Shown here piece after piece: positions 57,701 to 63,700 of a DNA stretch of 64,000 bases (its first letter is position 1; the number at the start of each line of letters is the position of its first letter). Where the stretch lies: contig JAFWFO010000024.1 of the NCBI GenBank assembly GCA_017515635.1, positions 1 through 64,000 of the forward strand. Reading direction: 5' to 3'. The position numbers and the translations under genes were made by a program. The DNA is from Selenomonadaceae bacterium. Lineage in GTDB: Bacteria > Bacillota > Negativicutes > Selenomonadales > Selenomonadaceae. The notes under the pieces were generated by a model. That model did not search any database, was not told where the DNA came from, and saw nothing but the letters and a program-made list of their open reading frames with translations.

Positions 57701-60700
57701 AATATTTGATGACTGACGTGGGCTTGTTCGTTTATAACGGCTCCGACACGCTTCAAGAATTCGTTACCGCGAGCCTCGACGAAAACGGCAAACCCGTTAC
57801 CTCGATTCTTAAATCTGCGCTCACCGCAACGCAACCGCTCCTTGAAGTTAAAACAGTTGACGGGCTTGAAACTGCAAATCTTGCCGACGACGCGACAACC
57901 GACGGTACTTATGCGCTCGTCAACTCCAAGTCCGCTTCAACAATCAGCAAAATGTATGGCACGGTTACCAAAGCCGATACCAATTTCGACTTCGACCTTA
58001 ACGATTCGGCAATTTACGCCACGGCTACCGGATCCGTTACTGTCGACGAAAAAACCTACGCGGCGGGAACCGATCCAATCACCCTCAAAACGAACGGCAC
58101 TGCTTCGACGCTCTACGCGGGCACCGTCACGCTCACGGGGGGCGATAACACTGCAATTGCTTCCGTCACCGATTCGGCAACCACGCCCAACACAATTTCT
58201 GCGGCAAGCGGCACGGAATTTACTGCCACGGCTGAAGGCGGCGCACTTAAATCCGTTGCGGGCATTGGCGCGGGCGAATCCTTCACCTACAACGGAACTG
58301 TTTACAAGCAGACTGCCGCAGGTATCACCAACGAGGCGGGCGACAAGCTCAACGAAAGCTTGAGCAGCGGCACATTCGATTTGAGCGAACTCACAACCGG
58401 CTTTGCTGACGTGCTCACTCCCGACGAAACCAAAGCCATCATTCTCGGCGACAAGACCGACGCTGTTGTTTACGACACGGCGGAATTGACTAACAAACTT
58501 GCCACGCTCAGCGCAGACGCAAGCGGTAACCTTAAACTCTCGAAAGTGAAAACCGACTTGTCTGCCTCCGACATTGCAACCGTCAACGTCAACACCGGCG
58601 CAAACCTTACCACGGACTTTGCAACCAACGTTGCCACGGGCGCGGCGGGCGCGGTTACCGTCAACACGGCGGCTTACAACGGCACTTCCGACACGGGACT
58701 TGTCATCAACGCCACAGCCGACGGCTCCACGCTCTACACCGGCACCGTTGCTCTCGACAACGCCACTTACAAGAAAGTTGCGGGCGCGAACGACACAATC
58801 GAAGTTTCGACGGGCAACCTCACCGCCACGGCTGATAGCGGTGCTTTGACTATCGGCGGCATTGACAGCAACGACGCCGACGAGTTCAAAGTCAACGACA
58901 TCAATTATAAAATGTCGACGGCGGGACTTTTCGCGGACGTGACGGGCGGCAAACTCTGGACGGGGGCAACCGACGTGACCGACGGCGTCAACGTCACCGA
59001 CCTCACCACAGCCGCAAATTGGACGACGATGGTTGCGGCTCCGAGCGGCGCACTTGCTCTTGACGACGCGGCGGCAAAACTTTCCGACACCGTTACCGCA
59101 GTTGCTCTCGTCAACGACACTGCCAACCCGACGGAAAATTACGGCACGGCGACTTTCGACACGACAACCAGACTTTACACAATCACGAAGGGCACGGCTC
59201 CGAATACGCTTGCTTCCGTCAGTCTCGACCTCTCGGCACTTGCCACGAACGTTACTTTGACGGACTTCCCCGCGACTGTCACCACGCAACTCGGCACTTA
59301 CTCCGTCAACGGCAACGACTTCAACGTTACGGCGGCGGCAACCTTCAGCGCAACGAGCGGCACGGCTGCCACGCTCACGAACGGCACGGTTAATCTTTCG
59401 CCCGACACCTCCGTTGCAAAGACCAATATCGTCACCACGACGGGCGACAACACCATTACCGATTTGGCGGGCGACGGCATTACCGTCAACGTCAACGGCT
59501 CTGCAGTCACTGTCGGCGAACTTGCCACCGTCGGCGATAAATTCAGCGTCGGCGAAAACACTTACGAAGTCACCGCGCTCGGTTTGGTTACGGGCGATTC
59601 AATCTGGACGGGCGGCGATTACAGTTCCGTTACGCTCACCGCACTTGCGGGCGACACTTGGGGCGGCATCGTCACTCTTGACACCAACGATACAAATCTT
59701 ACCGTCACCGCCGATAACGTTACTGCCGTCGTCGTCAACTCCGACAAAGATACGACTTACGGCACGTTGACAAAAGGCACCGACGGTTACACTTTGACCA
59801 AAGCCGCAAACGACGCGGGCACTTTGCCTAAAGTCACCGTCACCGACACGAAAATTAATGTTGCTTCCGACTTCGTTGGCACGGGCTTTGACGTCACGGC
59901 GGGCGACGCAACCTTCACCGTCACCGAGGCGGCAAGCGGATTCACTGCCGACGACACGGGCACCAATCCGACTGTCACGGCAAGCAAACTTACTTTGACG
60001 AAAGGCGCAATCGACGCGGGCAACCAAGAAATTACCGTGGGCACTCACGTCATCGAAGCGAACGGCTTGACTGTCAGCGCGGACGGCAAAATCAGCGGCG
60101 TTGAAACGGGCGACACCTTCACCGTCGACGGCATCACTTACACCGCAACCACCGCCGGCTTGTACAACGAAAACGGCGCACTTGTTCCGAGCTTCGCGGA
60201 CGGCACTTACAAACTCGATTCCGCTGAAGTCACGACCGTTGCAGTCGACGCCGCACAAAATCTTGACTTGACCGAACTTGCCGCAGGTGTCTACGTTGTT
60301 GTCGACGACGCAACCGCTCCGACGAAACAACTTGCGGGACTTGTCAAGACGGGCACGACTTACGCCTTGACGAAAGCAACCGGCTTTGTTGACGGCGACA
60401 TTGCCAACCTTGAAATGGCGGCTGAAAATGCTACCGTCACCACGAACTTTGACACGGGCGTCACCACGGCTCAAGGTTCGAACACTTATACCGTCAACGG
60501 CAACAAATTCGCGGCGAATAATTCCGCGCTCGAAATTCAATCGGGCTCGGCAAATAAAGCCTCCACGCTCAACGAGGGCGCGATTGCTCTGGCGAATAAT
60601 GATTCCGTCACAGGCACCAACGATACCCAAACCGTTACGGCGACAGCGGGCGACGGCTTGACTGCCACGGCGGCGGGCGGCAACATCACATTGACGGGAC

Positions 60701-63700
60701 TTAATTCCGGCGACGCCTTCACCGCAGGCACGAACAATTACCGCGTCACCGATTTGGGCTTGCTCGATTCCGATAACGATTTGTGGACGGGCGACGCCAT
60801 CACCAACGGCATCAACCTCAGCGAGGAGGGAACTGACGCTTTGAACGAAGATTCTAACTGGACGGCGACCGTCACTGCCAAAGATGGCGCACTTTCCGTT
60901 GACGATAAGACGCTTGAAAAAGGCGAAGAAGCTATCGTCATAAACGACCCCGAAGATACAACGACTTACGGCACCTTGACACGCGACGCCGACGGCAATT
61001 ATGCCTTGACCAATGAAGTTGACGGCGCAGAACCCACGGGCGATCTTTCATCCGTCTCCGTCGACGGGCAAGCAGTCACCATGGACGACGACTTTGCCGA
61101 CGTGCCTGTCACCGCTAAGGCTTCCGACGGCTCGGCGGACATCACCGGCATTACACCTTCGGGCGAAACCTTCACCGTTGACGCGACGGGCGACGCTCCG
61201 AAAGTCACGGGCGCAGATGAATTGACCATCGCCGACGGCAACACAATCGAAGCCGAGGACAGCGACCAAGTCATCAACTACCCGACCGACAAAGGCACTT
61301 CCGCAACAATCATTGAGCCCGCCGATTCGTCCGGCAACGCCACTTTCCAAGACGCAACCGTTTCCGGTCTCAAGAACACCGACACCGTTGCATTCACCGT
61401 TAAAGACGGCGTACTCGACCAAATCGACGATCTCAAAGAAAATGAAACCGTCACCGTCGGCGAAGGCGACGACGCGCAGACTTACAACGTCACCAAAGAT
61501 ACCGGCTCCACGCTCGCCAAAGAAGACGACGGCTGGAACTTCGGCGACTACACGCCCGACAGCGTTGTCGTCAACATCGACGCGGACGGCAATATCACGC
61601 TCAGCGAAAGCGGCGTTAAGTTCACCAACGTCATCGACGGCACGACCACGATTGACCGCACGGCGACAATCACGTTGGCGGATACGTTCAAACTTTCCGA
61701 CGGCAAGTCAATCACGTTCAACAACAACTACACTCGTCGCCCGCTCACAATCAATGACAGCGACGGAAATACCTTGGTTGACACGCTCGGCACGGCAAGC
61801 GGCGTAACCTTCAACAAAGACGGCGTAACGGTTGAAAAACTTTCCGACGTTGAAAGTGCAAACTTCTACCTCGACCTCGATCAGGCACTTAAGGCAACGG
61901 ATTCCGACGCGGGCGCGACCGTCACCAGCAACGCCGACGATAACCAAATCGGTATCATGGGCAGCGGCGCAACGGTTATCGCTCAGAAAGACGCGGAAAT
62001 TGACGTACCTGCCGCCGTGGCACTCAATCTGTCGAAAGGCGCCTACAACGTCAACGACCTCGACCTTGCAGTTGCGGGCAACACCAACGCGACAGTCACC
62101 TCCGACGGCGCAATCGTCGACTTGACTGAAAACGCAGTTACCGCTGCCGATATGAGCTTCACGGGCGCGACGGCAACTAAAGCCACGTTGACGAACGCGG
62201 ACGAAGTTACTGTCGACAACGGCGCAAGTATCACTGGCGCAACGGGCAAAGCCATCAACCTCACGGGCGAAGTTAAACTCGACGACAACACGATTAACGC
62301 GGCAGTTGCAACCGACGTTACCGCCACGGGCACGGGCTTCAACATCGGCGAAAACGTCAACTTCACCGTCACGGGCGACACGGCTTACAAAGTCAACCTC
62401 GACAGTCTCGGCGCAGTCACGACGCTCGAAAATATCGGCGCAACGGGCGGCGTCACGATTGAAGGACTTGAAGACTACACGATTAAAACCGACAAGGCGG
62501 GCAAGCTCACTGTCGGCGACCAAACCTTTACATCGGCGGGCGATTCGACAATCACCTACAGCGTCGACAGCCTCGGCGCAATCACCGCAATCAGCGATTT
62601 GGCGAACGGCACGATTGCCGGCGACTTCACAGACGGCTTACTTGTCAACAACGACAATATCAAAGTCAGCAACGGTACGGCTCCGATTTCCGTCAGCGCA
62701 GATACCAACGGCAAGAAAACAATTTCGGGCGTCGGTGCAAATGCCAGCGTTACGGCGGCTGAAGGCGTTACCCAAGTCAAGACGAATGCGGCGGGCGAAT
62801 TCACCCTCGGCGACAAAGTCTACACGGTCGGCGGCGACGAAGCTGTTGCGTTCAACATGGACGACGGCGCAGTCACGGGCGTTGAAAGTCTCGAAGCGGG
62901 TATCTTCATTATCGCGCAGGACGAAACGGACTTCGGCGTCAACGCGGAAGACATCGACATTGCGGGCAACAGTGCAGTCACGCTCACCATTGCCAACAGC
63001 AGAATCGTCAGCGTTGCGGGAATTGACGGCATGATTGACGGCGTTGAGGACGCAACGATTGACGCGGGCGGCACGGCAACGGTCAACGGCGTTTCCTTGA
63101 GCGGCAACGACGGAAATGTCACGCTTGAAACTTCGGGCGGCACCGTCACCAAGGCGAAGGGCGTCACCGGCTCCATCAGCGGACTTGCCAACGCGACTGT
63201 CGAAGATTTGAGCGGTAAAGCTTCAGTCAACGGCACGGAACTTGAAATTGACGGCTCCGACTACGACGCACAAGTTGCGGGCGGCAAAGTTGCTTCCGTC
63301 AGCGGCGTTAAAGACGGCGCGTCAATCAAGACGGCTCCGAATATGGCGGTTGTCACGGACGGCGACGGCGAATTTACATTCGGCGACGATGAATATTCAA
63401 TCAGCAACGGCGACAATGATGTCACGTTCCGCACGGACAGCGACACCGACGCCACGTCGATTGACAGCTTGAGCGGCACTTTGACGGGCGCATTTGACGA
63501 ACCGTTGAAAGTTGCGGGCGCAGACTTCATCACGGGCGGCGAATCCGTCACGGTCGTTGCGGCGAACAACAAAGCTACGTCAGTCGCAGGCGGCAAAGAA
63601 GTCAGCGGCCTCGAAGACGCGACAGTTACAGCGGACGGCGACGCGACAATCAACGGCGTTGAACTCAGCGACAACAGCGGCAAAGTCACGCTCGAAACGG